This document shows, in pieces, positions 15,901 through 22,632 of a stretch of DNA of 45,719 bases. The position numbers and the translations under genes are program-made. Source of the stretch: an uncultured Actinomycetes bacterium (lineage in GTDB: Bacteria; Actinomycetota; Acidimicrobiia; Acidimicrobiales; Ilumatobacteraceae); contig CAIQJP010000021.1 of NCBI GenBank assembly GCA_903872155.1, forward strand, positions 1 to 45,719. The letters run 5' to 3'. Positions within the stretch are counted from its first letter, which is position 1. Every line of letters begins with the position of its first letter. The notes beneath the pieces are model-generated. The model did not search any database. It saw only the letters and a list, made by a program, of their open reading frames with translations, and had not been told where the DNA came from.

Positions 15901-16501
15901 GGCGAGCGATGTGTGGGTTCCGTACGTTAGTCCTGGTCTTTTGCAACGACTTCCCGATGTTGTACCAGTGTCTGAGCGAAATGCGGTGTTGGCTTCTGCC
16001 TGGATTTCAAGTGACTGGGACACGTCGGGCCGACAGCAGTTCTTGTCTGATGTGATGCTGCACATGGAAGTGCATTCATACGGGCACAAGCTCAAGAATG
16101 TCGGTCATGTCCATATTTCTGATCACAACATTCGCTTTCAAATTTCAGCGAATTACCGCTTTGTGATGGCATTTGAAAATGCTCGTGATGTTGATTACGT
16201 GACTGAAAAATTCTTCGAACCCCTCATGCATGGTGCCGTGCCGGTGTATTTGGGTGCACCAAATATTGAAGACTTTGCACCGGGAGATCATTGCTATATC
16301 AATGCGTCAGATTTCGTTTCGGCTAAAGAACTCGCTGAATTCTTGACGTCTATGACCGATGAAGAATATGAGCGTTATCACGAGTGGAGAGAAAAGCCGT
16401 TGCGTGAGAGCTTTGTTGCGATGTGTGAATCAACTTCCTCACACACTTTGATGCCAGTGATCAAGATGATCAGGGAAAAGAAGTCACTAGCCCAAGGTTG
16501 A
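12920..16501 (+). CDS. Multidomain glycosyltransferase: GT2, TPR, two GT-A-like domains, GT10 fucosyltransferase
   Basis: A 1193-residue protein. Residues 5-230 are a GT2 domain (AAAIIVKNEAEHLQRCL, VVDTGSTDNT, YIDADEEL). About 160-380 contains TPR-like helices (NLWNHLGRVHFALGRLDLAEQ). Two related GT-A-like domains follow, near 389-640 (IIPVRIDTADRLANVK... GWAPEDAERVLRLNKLG) and 647-890 (LIPVRIDSSDRLRNLV... SWGFEDDERVLRAYRLG); the ED-ER motifs resemble the acceptor segment of GT7/GT27 enzymes. From about 895 comes a GT10 domain with the signature YVTEKFFEPLMHGAVPVYLG near 1090, typical of alpha-1,3/4-fucosyltransferases using GDP-fucose. No signal peptide, so it acts in the cytosol. Its 3' end overlaps the convergent GT11 gene by 32 bp. 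Confidence 0.8.
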   Translation: MSRSQPLIAAAIIVKNEAEHLQRCLNSIKEFCDEIVVVDTGSTDNTVEIATTCATKILHKEWKQDFAASRNFALDAVTAEWVLYIDADEELVMDDVVALRQQVADAQDVMAFGLRMHTQANWTPYLDYRMWRNRDDIRFIGEIHETTMDGIVRVGRETNRSLEPIDISIMHHGYEGDLTAKHRRNLPLLQAELKLHPEKINLWNHLGRVHFALGRLDLAEQTWRTGISRIEQVGIRSAYDVQIYASLADMLISQRREALPLIERGLQLDPGFLTFQWMLARLFATSGRFVEAINKCDELMIMGQAPLSSDGAAYNLDMFSEWPRNLKIDCLFSSMRFAEALAMLLDENQEYIPKTHRFKQLEVCQAFAEFERNPIAPLANDERIVLDDVAFIIPVRIDTADRLANVKALCRQLTNTYTCKVFIGCEDPDSLRAVLPPEVEVIHVDGNPDHPFHTNRVTNEVAKRAATPIRVHLDTDSLIPPEQLLEAIQIIRDGEADLVFPFSFAIGVPQLERSNFSTGQLNIERIENPRPMVGVPSGLCQIWNGDSFAQAGTENEFMIGWAPEDAERVLRLNKLGMRTARVVGPIFHMDHEVVAGRDAYSEFHEVSQTEMERIESQSHEELVADIASWPWLNRETFQTPDPIDADDLTILIPVRIDSSDRLRNLVMCTNALLSTLTAQIVVGIGDPELVREHLDSRVIIRRLHDPLHQVFHRTRICNDLARLVDTTYIAVVDTDVVVPRSQWKSALESLRADDADLVYPFDGRMVEVSYGCHSWLERGDFDCLPIDSQRIIEALSVGGCFIFNRETFTKFGMENENFKSWGFEDDERVLRAYRLGLRVKRLPGVIYHVFHRRGPDSRPDNPFIQSNAQEVQRIKQLKIAELRAEVKQWPWVQPRTPVKVLLWNDTWNSDEELFDFSDSGVEVSRDRSQIDQCEVVVFCLATLELAGGITVDLPVRSRTDQLWVLYSREAESHFGDRINAEYRTHFDLVAGYQQASDVWVPYVSPGLLQRLPDVVPVSERNAVLASAWISSDWDTSGRQQFLSDVMLHMEVHSYGHKLKNVGHVHISDHNIRFQISANYRFVMAFENARDVDYVTEKFFEPLMHGAVPVYLGAPNIEDFAPGDHCYINASDFVSAKELAEFLTSMTDEEYERYHEWREKPLRESFVAMCESTSSHTLMPVIKMIREKKSLAQG

Positions 16502-17474
16502 GCAGTGACTGCAACCCAGTTGTCCATGAGCCATCGGGAAAAACCATTGACATGATTTCGTTGATGTCGTCGGTGGTATTGCTGCCCGTGCACAATTCAA
16601 AAAGTAGCGATGCTGACGCGTTGAGATTATGAATTTTTCGTGAGCGAGTGTCGGTGATGACGAAACCATCGTCGCCTTCAGAAACAATCAAAGAGGGAGT
16701 GCGCATGGGTCCGATGGGATCAATGGAATGACGTTGCCAATGCGACGGAAGAAGTGTCTCAATCGGAACTTCGGCTGATGCAATGCCCTTGAGCCATCGG
16801 GCAGGGCAAATGACGTCGGGTGATTGCGACAGGTATGCAGCCCACCACGAATAGGTCGAGTTTGAAATGATGAATGAGTCGCACGAACGCATCAAGTTGA
16901 AGTCGGCCATTTCGGATTGAATGGCAGTGGCGTTGGCAGGAGGCGCGACGACAGTGACGTCGTCGGAGGAACCAAAGTTTTCATGACACCAGTTGATGTC
17001 ATCTGAGAAGATAAAGAAGTGAGTGTCCGGATGTGTTGCACGCATGTGATCCATGGCGATGGTGAAGTAGTGGAGCGGGCAAATATTGACAACTTCCTCG
17101 AGACCTAAGTAGTCGCCGCGTCGCACATGTACTGCAGTGGTGTGGGCGTATTGATCAAAGTAGGGGTGCAGTGATCGGGCTTCAGTAATCGCAAATTCAG
17201 TTGGTGCAAAGAATTCGTGAATTGTTGCTTCGCTTCCCGCGAATTCGTGGAGATTTTGTAAGTAAGCACGACCACCATCGATTGACTCGGTGATTTCGTT
17301 GGGGGCTACGAAGTATTGACTAGGCACGTTGAAGTAAGGCTGGTATGCCCACTTTGGAAAAACTGCGTTGTTGATATCGCCAGCCCGATGTGCGCGGCCA
17401 AGAGTGCCCGCTATTTGGAAGAGTTGGTTACCTAAACGCCCATTGGCGCCAAGCGCCTTATAAGAAATCCGCAC
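16470..17474 (-). CDS. GT11 alpha-1,2-fucosyltransferase fused to a PqqD-like domain
   Basis: A 334-residue protein from a GTG. Residues 1-250 carry all GT11 landmarks: GRLGNQLFQIAG (12-23), the GDP-fucose motif HVRRGDYL (116-123), FFIFSDD (153-159) and the SNSTYSWWAAYLS block (204-216). Residues about 258-332 (PSLIVSEGDDGFVITDTRS, then NLNASASLLFELC) match the PqqD fold, the RiPP-recognition element that binds leader peptides, including the typical LN..A..L.ELC helix and a terminal L...GLV. The combination is unusual. It could bind a peptide or protein acceptor for fucosylation. It faces the GT10 gene tail to tail. Confidence 0.8.
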   Translation of the reverse strand: MRISYKALGANGRLGNQLFQIAGTLGRAHRAGDINNAVFPKWAYQPYFNVPSQYFVAPNEITESIDGGRAYLQNLHEFAGSEATIHEFFAPTEFAITEARSLHPYFDQYAHTTAVHVRRGDYLGLEEVVNICPLHYFTIAMDHMRATHPDTHFFIFSDDINWCHENFGSSDDVTVVAPPANATAIQSEMADFNLMRSCDSFIISNSTYSWWAAYLSQSPDVICPARWLKGIASAEVPIETLLPSHWQRHSIDPIGPMRTPSLIVSEGDDGFVITDTRSRKIHNLNASASLLFELCTGSNTTDDINEIMSMVFPDGSWTTGLQSLLNLGLVTSFP

Positions 17475-17502
17475 CAGGTAATTCTAGGTTTATAGCCGTG
17501 AA

Positions 17503-19197
17503 TTACGGTGCTTCGGTCTCATCCACTGGTTCGTCAGTTGTTGAATTATCAGCAGCTATCGAGTCGGTAGGTTGATCAACAACTGAGTCGCTGGGCTGGT
17601 TTTCCTGAGGATCTTGTGTGAATTCTTCATTTTCAATTGCAACATCAACAATTCCCATTTCACCGGTCTCTTCATTGAAGTCGAGTTCGGTGATTTGAGA
17701 GCCATCTTCGTCATTGCCGTCAAATGAAGACTCGTACAACGCATTGCCTTCTTCGTCGGTGACAGCAAATTCAATTTCGCCTTCGCCATCGGGGTCAACG
17801 ATGTCGAAGTCTTGACCGTCTTCAAGAAGGGTGTTGATGGACTCTTCGTCGTAGGCGTAATCGGCCTCAACTTCACCGTCAGGAGCCACGTCGACACTTG
17901 ATGAGAAATCGTCTTCGGTAGAAACGTCGTAACTGAAGTCGTCATATTCGGTGTCGGTTGCATCAACCTCGTCACGAACGAGCAGCGATCCTGATCCTGG
18001 TGAGTCGACAGTAAAGAGCAACGGAATTTTCGTAGCTGTTGTATCAATCAATTCACCAATGACTGGCTTGACTTTGACACCCTTGAGTCCGCGAGGAATT
18101 TCAATGGTTGCACCGGTTCCCTTGCCACCTTTGTTGGTGAATACCCGCACGCCGTTTGAGAGGGTTGAAAGATCGCGAGTGTCGATGGTGTCAGAGCCGA
18201 TGGTGATAATTGCTCCGGGCACTGATGTTCCGCGAGTTGAAATAGAAATACGGGCCGATCCTTTGGTTGCCGCAGATCGGTCGTTTGCAGACCAAGGAGC
18301 TGGGTTGGCTTCTTCGCGTGAACTCATGAGTGTGTAGTCCATGCTTCCGGTCGTACCCGACCAAATGTCGGCATCTACACCAGCGTTTGTGGCGGCCATG
18401 TCGTACGACCAAGTTTCAGTTGATGGATCGATGGTGACGGTGGTGATTTGACCGGGGTAGTTGTTGTCGTAGCTCATCACGTCAAGCACGCCGTCGGGGC
18501 GAAGAGCGATTGCGATAGGTGTAATTGCGTGACCTTGGCCGTTGGAATAGAAGCCGAAAGTGACTCCGGCTTGATCGCGAATAGCCATCACCATGTCTTG
18601 TGCGATTTGCGTAGGTGTGAGTTGCTGTGCGGCGTAGTTGAACTCGGCCACTGTTGAGAGGTTTTGAGTGACCCACCAGCGAGAAATATCTGCGCCAACT
18701 GTTGAAGTTTCACGTTGCAAGTCGGCAACAACGGTTGCGCCATCTTGAAACTCGCTCGGATTATTGAGACCAACAGCAAAGCGTTGGCTCATAACGGCCA
18801 TACCTTCGCAGCGACCGCCTTCGATGGATGCGTTCATTTCTTCAACCCATTGCTGTGCGCCAGGGAGCGGAGTACATGCGTCGGCTTGAACTTCGGCACA
18901 CACCGAGTCGGTTCCGTAGAGCTGGGCGGCCGTTTCAAGAGTGACTGCATCTTCGGCTACTGGTCCACCCCAGTTTTCAAATGAGAAACCGTCGGTGGTG
19001 GGACGCATGCCCGAGTCGGCACAGATGAGGCCTTCGGTGGGCAGGTCACCGGCTTCGGTGGTGCACTCGGCTTCCCACGAGAAGGTTCCGTCGGTTGGAT
19101 CGGACGTTCCTTCTTCGGTGGTGCTTTCGGAACCGCCGCAACTGACGAGAACGGTGATGAGTGACAATGATGCGACGATTCGAGTGAGTTTTCTCAT
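17503..19197 (-). CDS. Lipoprotein with papain-like cysteine-peptidase domain and acidic tail
   Basis: A 564-residue exported lipoprotein: signal peptide and lipobox (ITVLVSCGG, acylated Cys20). The segment 70-250 has the order expected of a papain-like fold: GGRCEGMAVMS with candidate nucleophile Cys130, GHAITPIAI with His223, and VMSYDNNYPG with Asp/Asn at 244-246. This arrangement recurs in secreted bacterial cysteine-peptidase-like domains. Cys residues at 45, 59, 100 and 108 could form disulfides. The region 330-430 is beta-rich, and the last 130 residues are very acidic (EVEADYAYDEESINTLLEDG...). Co-directional and 28 bases upstream of the GT11-PqqD gene. Enzyme activity is inferred from motifs only. 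Confidence 0.65.
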   Translation of the reverse strand: MRKLTRIVASLSLITVLVSCGGSESTTEEGTSDPTDGTFSWEAECTTEAGDLPTEGLICADSGMRPTTDGFSFENWGGPVAEDAVTLETAAQLYGTDSVCAEVQADACTPLPGAQQWVEEMNASIEGGRCEGMAVMSQRFAVGLNNPSEFQDGATVVADLQRETSTVGADISRWWVTQNLSTVAEFNYAAQQLTPTQIAQDMVMAIRDQAGVTFGFYSNGQGHAITPIAIALRPDGVLDVMSYDNNYPGQITTVTIDPSTETWSYDMAATNAGVDADIWSGTTGSMDYTLMSSREEANPAPWSANDRSAATKGSARISISTRGTSVPGAIITIGSDTIDTRDLSTLSNGVRVFTNKGGKGTGATIEIPRGLKGVKVKPVIGELIDTTATKIPLLFTVDSPGSGSLLVRDEVDATDTEYDDFSYDVSTEDDFSSSVDVAPDGEVEADYAYDEESINTLLEDGQDFDIVDPDGEGEIEFAVTDEEGNALYESSFDGNDEDGSQITELDFNEETGEMGIVDVAIENEEFTQDPQENQPSDSVVDQPTDSIAADNSTTDEPVDETEAP

Positions 19198-19251
19198 GGC
19201 ATATATGTTCGCATATGTAAGGTGGGATTACATGCTTTAGATGTGTTGAGT

Positions 19252-19299
19252 AAAAAGCGGCGCCGGCTGGTTGGGGTCGTGACCCCCCACTCAGCCGGC
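19252..19299 (-). terminator. Compound GC-rich hairpin terminator
   Basis: GCCGGCTG (19262-19269) pairs with CAGCCGGC (19292-19299) and encloses a second perfect stem GGGGTC/GACCCC (19273-19286). Read on the minus strand it is followed, after five bases, by TTTTT (19256-19252). It would end transcription of the LPETG-type gene before the lipoprotein gene. The gap between stem and T-tract lowers certainty. Confidence 0.5.
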
Positions 19300-19362
19300 A
19301 CACTCGCCTTTCGTACTCTCCAACGCCGAGGGGTCGTGATGGTCAAGTACTTCTTTGGGGAT

Positions 19363-19390
19363 CGAAGTGAAAGTGTCGCCTCTCACTTCG
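19363..19390. other. Stem-loop CGAAGTGA/TCACTTCG
   Basis: A perfect 8-bp inverted repeat with a 12-nt loop in the non-coding gap. Without a T-tract on either strand it is not an obvious terminator; it may belong to a structured RNA or be a binding site. Confidence 0.45.
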
Positions 19391-19535
19391 GTGTTCTTTC
19401 AAAATACGCCGAGTACCTCACATGCCTATAGGGACGAAGGTCCCGACAAGCGAATCGTTAGTCCGTAATCCGTTCACGCAAGACATGCTTGGTGAAGCGA
19501 GATGAGGCGACTCAGAAGTTAACTAACTTCGATCT

Positions 19536-20516
19536 TTAGAAGCGTCGGATTGGGCGAACGAAGTTGACATTGGCCTTACCATAGGTACCCAGATCGCCCT
19601 GCTGAAAGTACAGGTTGTATGCATCTGTCGCGCTGCTTTGGGTTGAAGTCCAGTAACTGTTAATGATGATGCGGCCGTTCACTAGTGGGTCAAATGCACG
19701 GTTGGAGTTACAAATCGTATTCACATTGTCGTTATGTACCCACTTGCATAAAGCGTTGAGTTCATCTTTTGACGGCAAGTACCAGTCGGTATGACCATTT
19801 TTTTCATAAGCGTCTACGACACCTGCAGCATTGGTTCGCGAGGAACAGGCTGCCAGAATGGCCGCGGTGTTTGCCGGACCCGTGCCTATTGCAGTTCCAG
19901 TTGCACCGCTGATTGAGTCTCCATCACAACCCCACATCACTTCAGGGTCATTTCTTCCGTCGCAACTGTTGTTCCAACCTTCGCAGGCGATTTCGAAATA
20001 CCTTTCGCCTTCGGGCTGGGTGAGGTCAATATAGAAAATGGTTCCGCCACCGGGGCCAGTTGAACCAACTTGAAGTGGAGCAACTGTTGTAGTCGTGGTT
20101 GTGCTTGTAGTTGTAGTCGTCGTTGACGTAGTCGTTGACGTAGTCGTTGACGTAGGTGCGACAGTCGTGGTTGGTGCACTTGTCGTCGTGGTGGCAACAC
20201 TCGTCGTTGTATTCGGCGAGGTGGTTGGTGCACTTGTCGTCGTGGTGGCAACACTCGTCGTTGTATTCGGCGAGGTGGTTGGTGCACTTGTCGTCGTGGT
20301 TGCCGCGGTGATGGTTTCGGCACATGAACTTGGCGCAGCGACAGCAGTTAGTCCACCTACTAACAACAACGGAGCGATCACGATTGATAACCGACCAGAT
20401 GATCGACGAACCCAACGTGTCATGAAGACACCGACGACGAGGGTCAAAAGACCGATCACGATGAGATCGGTCGATAAACCGGTCTCTGGCAAATTGCAAA
20501 CATCAATTGCGAACAT
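19536..20516 (-). CDS. Membrane/surface protein with N-terminal LPETG segment, Thr-rich linker and DUF1566-like domain
   Basis: A 326-residue protein with a clear AGGGAG site six bases before the ATG. The order is unusual. Residues 9-13 are LPETG, directly followed by a helix (17-35) and RWVRR, which is exactly a sortase sorting signal, yet it stands at the N-terminus. A second helix (43-64, IVIAPLLLVGGLTAVAAP) may lead the rest outside. Residues 68-155 are Thr/Ser-rich with 18-residue repeats (TTTTSAPTTSPNTTTSVA). The C-terminus (about 215-326: GHTDWYLPSKDELNALC... YWTSTQSS... FVRPIRRF) is a DUF1566/Lcl-C-type domain found in surface proteins. Divergent from a TetR gene with a shared operator region. 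Confidence 0.7.
   Translation of the reverse strand: MFAIDVCNLPETGLSTDLIVIGLLTLVVGVFMTRWVRRSSGRLSIVIAPLLLVGGLTAVAAPSSCAETITAATTTTSAPTTSPNTTTSVATTTTSAPTTSPNTTTSVATTTTSAPTTTVAPTSTTTSTTTSTTTTTTSTTTTTTVAPLQVGSTGPGGGTIFYIDLTQPEGERYFEIACEGWNNSCDGRNDPEVMWGCDGDSISGATGTAIGTGPANTAAILAACSSRTNAAGVVDAYEKNGHTDWYLPSKDELNALCKWVHNDNVNTICNSNRAFDPLVNGRIIINSYWTSTQSSATDAYNLYFQQGDLGTYGKANVNFVRPIRRF
20171..20300. repeat. 54-bp tandem repeat, 2.4 copies, in the Thr-rich linker
   Basis: Units beginning TTGGTGCACTTGTCGTCGTG start at 20171, 20225 and 20279. The first two copies are identical over 54 bp and the third matches for 22 bp. The period is 18 codons, so copy-number change would alter only linker length. A further 12-bp repeat (GTTGACGTAGTC) lies beside it near 20130. 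Confidence 0.9.
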
Positions 20517-20555
20517 TTGGACTCCCTAGAAGAATCATCCGCCATTCTGGATGAG

Positions 20556-20595
20556 TTGTTGACAATGTTAACAACTTTGTTGACATTGTCAACAA
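20556..20595. promoter_or_regulatory. Tandem palindromic operator, probably for the adjacent TetR protein
   Basis: Two 19-bp sites lie 21 bp apart (two helical turns). The right one is TTGTTGACA-T-TGTCAACAA (20577-20595), a perfect palindrome; the left one (20556-20574) has one mismatch in its right arm. Each contains TTGACA, so a bound protein would cover -35 elements facing both ways. The sites lie 33 bp before the TetR start and 40 bp before the LPETG gene start, the usual position for autoregulation and control of a divergent target. Confidence 0.75.
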
Positions 20596-20627
20596 ACGAT
20601 CGGATTGGGCAAAGTTAGGATGACCAG

Positions 20628-21200
20628 GTGCCTGGCAAGAATCCGACCCGTATCCCACAGGAAACTGGCTCCGACCTGCTGATTCAGGCGACAATCAAAC
20701 TCGCCCGCGAGAGACCCATCTCAAAAGTCGGCCTTCGAGATATCGCCGTTGAGGCCAATCTTCAGACGATGCACATCAAGCGCTACTTTGGTTCTCGAAA
20801 CGAATTGCTGATTGCCTCCACCGATCGCCTGATGGAAATCATCACCCTCGAAAACATCGACAAGCCACTCGACCAAATATTCGCCAACTTCTCGAACAGC
20901 AAAGATATTGAGCTCCGTCTGAGGATCGTGAATCATCTCATTGATGAAGGAGTCCCGGTCTCACGATTTTCTAAGTCGCAAGACATCTATTTGCAATTCG
21001 GTGAACGCATTTCTTCGGTCAACAATGTCGGAGATCACACGGCACGCGCATATGCCTACATTCTTCAACTTGTTGTTCAAGGAAACATGTTGATGGGTAA
21101 AGCTAATGGTCTTACGCCAGAGGACCAATTAGACATTTACCAACTGTTGGCTGCTCTCGGTTCAAACCTGAGCGCTGCAGAAAAGAAATTGAACTGGTAA
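20628..21200 (+). CDS. TetR-family transcriptional regulator
   Basis: A 190-residue protein from a GTG with AGGA eight bases upstream. Residues about 12-60 form the TetR helix-turn-helix (DLLIQATIKLARERPISKVGLRDIAVEANLQTMHIKRYFGSR.ELL); the recognition helix is followed by the typical RYFGS-x-x-ELL. The C-terminal part is helical and would bind an unknown small ligand and dimerise. It is divergent from the LPETG/DUF1566 gene, and the perfect palindrome between them is the likely operator. It ends 28 bases before the convergent radA. Confidence 0.88.
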   Translation: MPGKNPTRIPQETGSDLLIQATIKLARERPISKVGLRDIAVEANLQTMHIKRYFGSRNELLIASTDRLMEIITLENIDKPLDQIFANFSNSKDIELRLRIVNHLIDEGVPVSRFSKSQDIYLQFGERISSVNNVGDHTARAYAYILQLVVQGNMLMGKANGLTPEDQLDIYQLLAALGSNLSAAEKKLNW

Positions 21201-21228
21201 TCAAACTTTGTGCGATGAGAACATTGCG

Positions 21229-22623
21229 TTAGAAGTCGTCAGTGCGTTTCGGGACTTTGCCCGTCAGGCCTAAAGCTTTCATCGCTTCACGAACTGTGTT
21301 CACTCGCACCAACTTGATGTTGGCATCAACTTCTGGTGACTTCGCCGGCACAATCGCGGTGGAGAAACCAAGACGTGCAGCTTCGGCGAGTCGGCGTGAT
21401 GCATGCGGAACTTGTCGCACTTCTCCACCAAGTCCAACTTCACCAAACGCAACAACATCGGGCCGAATGGGTTGATCGCTTAATGCCGACAACACTGCCA
21501 AGCACAAGCCAAGGTCACTACCGGGTTCGGTGATCTTGACTCCACCCACAACCGACGCATATACATCGTTCTTGCCAACAGGTTGCATGAGTCGTTGCCC
21601 CAGCACTGCCAACAACATGCTTAATCGATTGTTGTCAAGGCCTTGTGCACTTCGGCGTGGCGGAGTTTCACCCTTCACTTCATTAGTGAGCACCTGCAGT
21701 TCAACCATCAATGGTCGTTGACCTTCGAGTGTTGGCACCACAACACTTCCGGCAATTCCGGTTTGACGATCGGCCAAGAACAATGCACTTGGGTCGGGCA
21801 CGCCTTGCAAACCTTTTTCAACCATCTCGAAAAGACCGAGTTCGGTAGTGGGACCGAAGCGATGCTTTGATGCACGCAACAAACGCAATGCGTGATGACG
21901 ATCGCCTTCAAACTGCAACACCGTGTCAACAACATGTTCAAGAACACGCGGGCCAGCGAGCCCGCCTTCTTTCGTGACGTGCCCAACCAAGATGATCGGC
22001 ACGTTGCGACGTTTGGCTTCCATCACCAACTTGTGTGCGCATCCACGCACTTGCACAACACTGCCGGGTGATGAACCAAGTTCGGGGTCAATCATCGTTT
22101 GAATACTGTCGATGATCACTAGTTCGGGTTGCAATTCATCCATGGTGCGAATCACATGTGGAAGAACTGTTTCGGCGAGCAACCACAAATCGGGTCGCAC
22201 AGCATCAAGTCGTTCGGCGCGCATGCGAACTTGCTGCGCACTTTCTTCGGCCGACACATACAACGTGCGGCCAGGCCAAGCAGCGAGTGCCTGCAACAAC
22301 AATGTGCTCTTGCCAATACCTGGTTCGCCACCGAGCAAAGTGACCGAGCCTGGCACTAAGCCTCCGCCTAACACGCGATCGAGTTCGCCAATACCAGTGC
22401 TGCGCGGTGATCCGTGAGTTGTGTCGACTTCACCAATTAATTGTGCAGTTCCTGCTGGCACCAGAGCCAAGCCGGCAGCAAGTGAGGCGATGCTGTTGGC
22501 ATTGGGGTCTTCAACATCTTCAACCAAACTGTTCCAGGCACCACATGCAGTGCACTTGCCGGTCCACTTTGGATATGAGGCTCCGCAATCGGAACAGTTA
22601 TAGACGAGTCGCAGTCGGGCCAT
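21229..22623 (-). CDS. radA: DNA repair protein RadA/Sms
   Basis: A 464-residue RadA with all family parts: N-terminal four-Cys zinc finger (CSDCGASYPKWTGKCTACGAW), RecA-like core with Walker A GGEPGIGKST near residue 100, the RadA-specific KNRFG-type motif seen here as KHRFG, and a C-terminal Lon-protease-like domain (KNDVYASVVGGVKI... LGLCLAVLSAL) that lacks proteolysis. RadA drives branch migration and processing of recombination intermediates. It is the second gene of a minus-strand pair, 9 bases after the LppM-like gene. Confidence 0.96.
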   Translation of the reverse strand: MARLRLVYNCSDCGASYPKWTGKCTACGAWNSLVEDVEDPNANSIASLAAGLALVPAGTAQLIGEVDTTHGSPRSTGIGELDRVLGGGLVPGSVTLLGGEPGIGKSTLLLQALAAWPGRTLYVSAEESAQQVRMRAERLDAVRPDLWLLAETVLPHVIRTMDELQPELVIIDSIQTMIDPELGSSPGSVVQVRGCAHKLVMEAKRRNVPIILVGHVTKEGGLAGPRVLEHVVDTVLQFEGDRHHALRLLRASKHRFGPTTELGLFEMVEKGLQGVPDPSALFLADRQTGIAGSVVVPTLEGQRPLMVELQVLTNEVKGETPPRRSAQGLDNNRLSMLLAVLGQRLMQPVGKNDVYASVVGGVKITEPGSDLGLCLAVLSALSDQPIRPDVVAFGEVGLGGEVRQVPHASRRLAEAARLGFSTAIVPAKSPEVDANIKLVRVNTVREAMKALGLTGKVPKRTDDF

Positions 22624-22632
22624 GAGTGAAAC

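Larger units (their letters stand above)
19198..19535. other. 338-bp non-coding gap with several hairpins
   Basis: No convincing reading frame is present. From left to right it holds the upstream region of the lipoprotein gene (19198-19250), a compound GC-rich hairpin with a T-tract on the minus strand (19252-19299), an 8-bp stem with a 12-nt loop (CGAAGTGA/TCACTTCG, 19363-19390) and a small hairpin GGGAC-GAAG-GTCCC (19431-19444). The stretch from 19535 down to 19252 could be a long 3' untranslated region of the upstream minus-strand gene or an independent small RNA ending at the terminator. I could not match it to a known RNA family. Confidence 0.5.

Noticed and set aside
19262-19299. 6C-type actinobacterial small RNA
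   Set aside because: The run of six C on the + strand lies mostly inside the stem and not in two paired hairpin loops as that family requires.
20171-20300. CRISPR-like repeat array
   Set aside because: The 54-bp units follow each other without spacers and keep the codon frame of a Thr-rich linker.
20095-20529. Val-rich + strand frame of 144 residues
   Set aside because: It is antisense to the Thr-rich linker of the LPETG gene; ACN codons read backwards give long Val runs.
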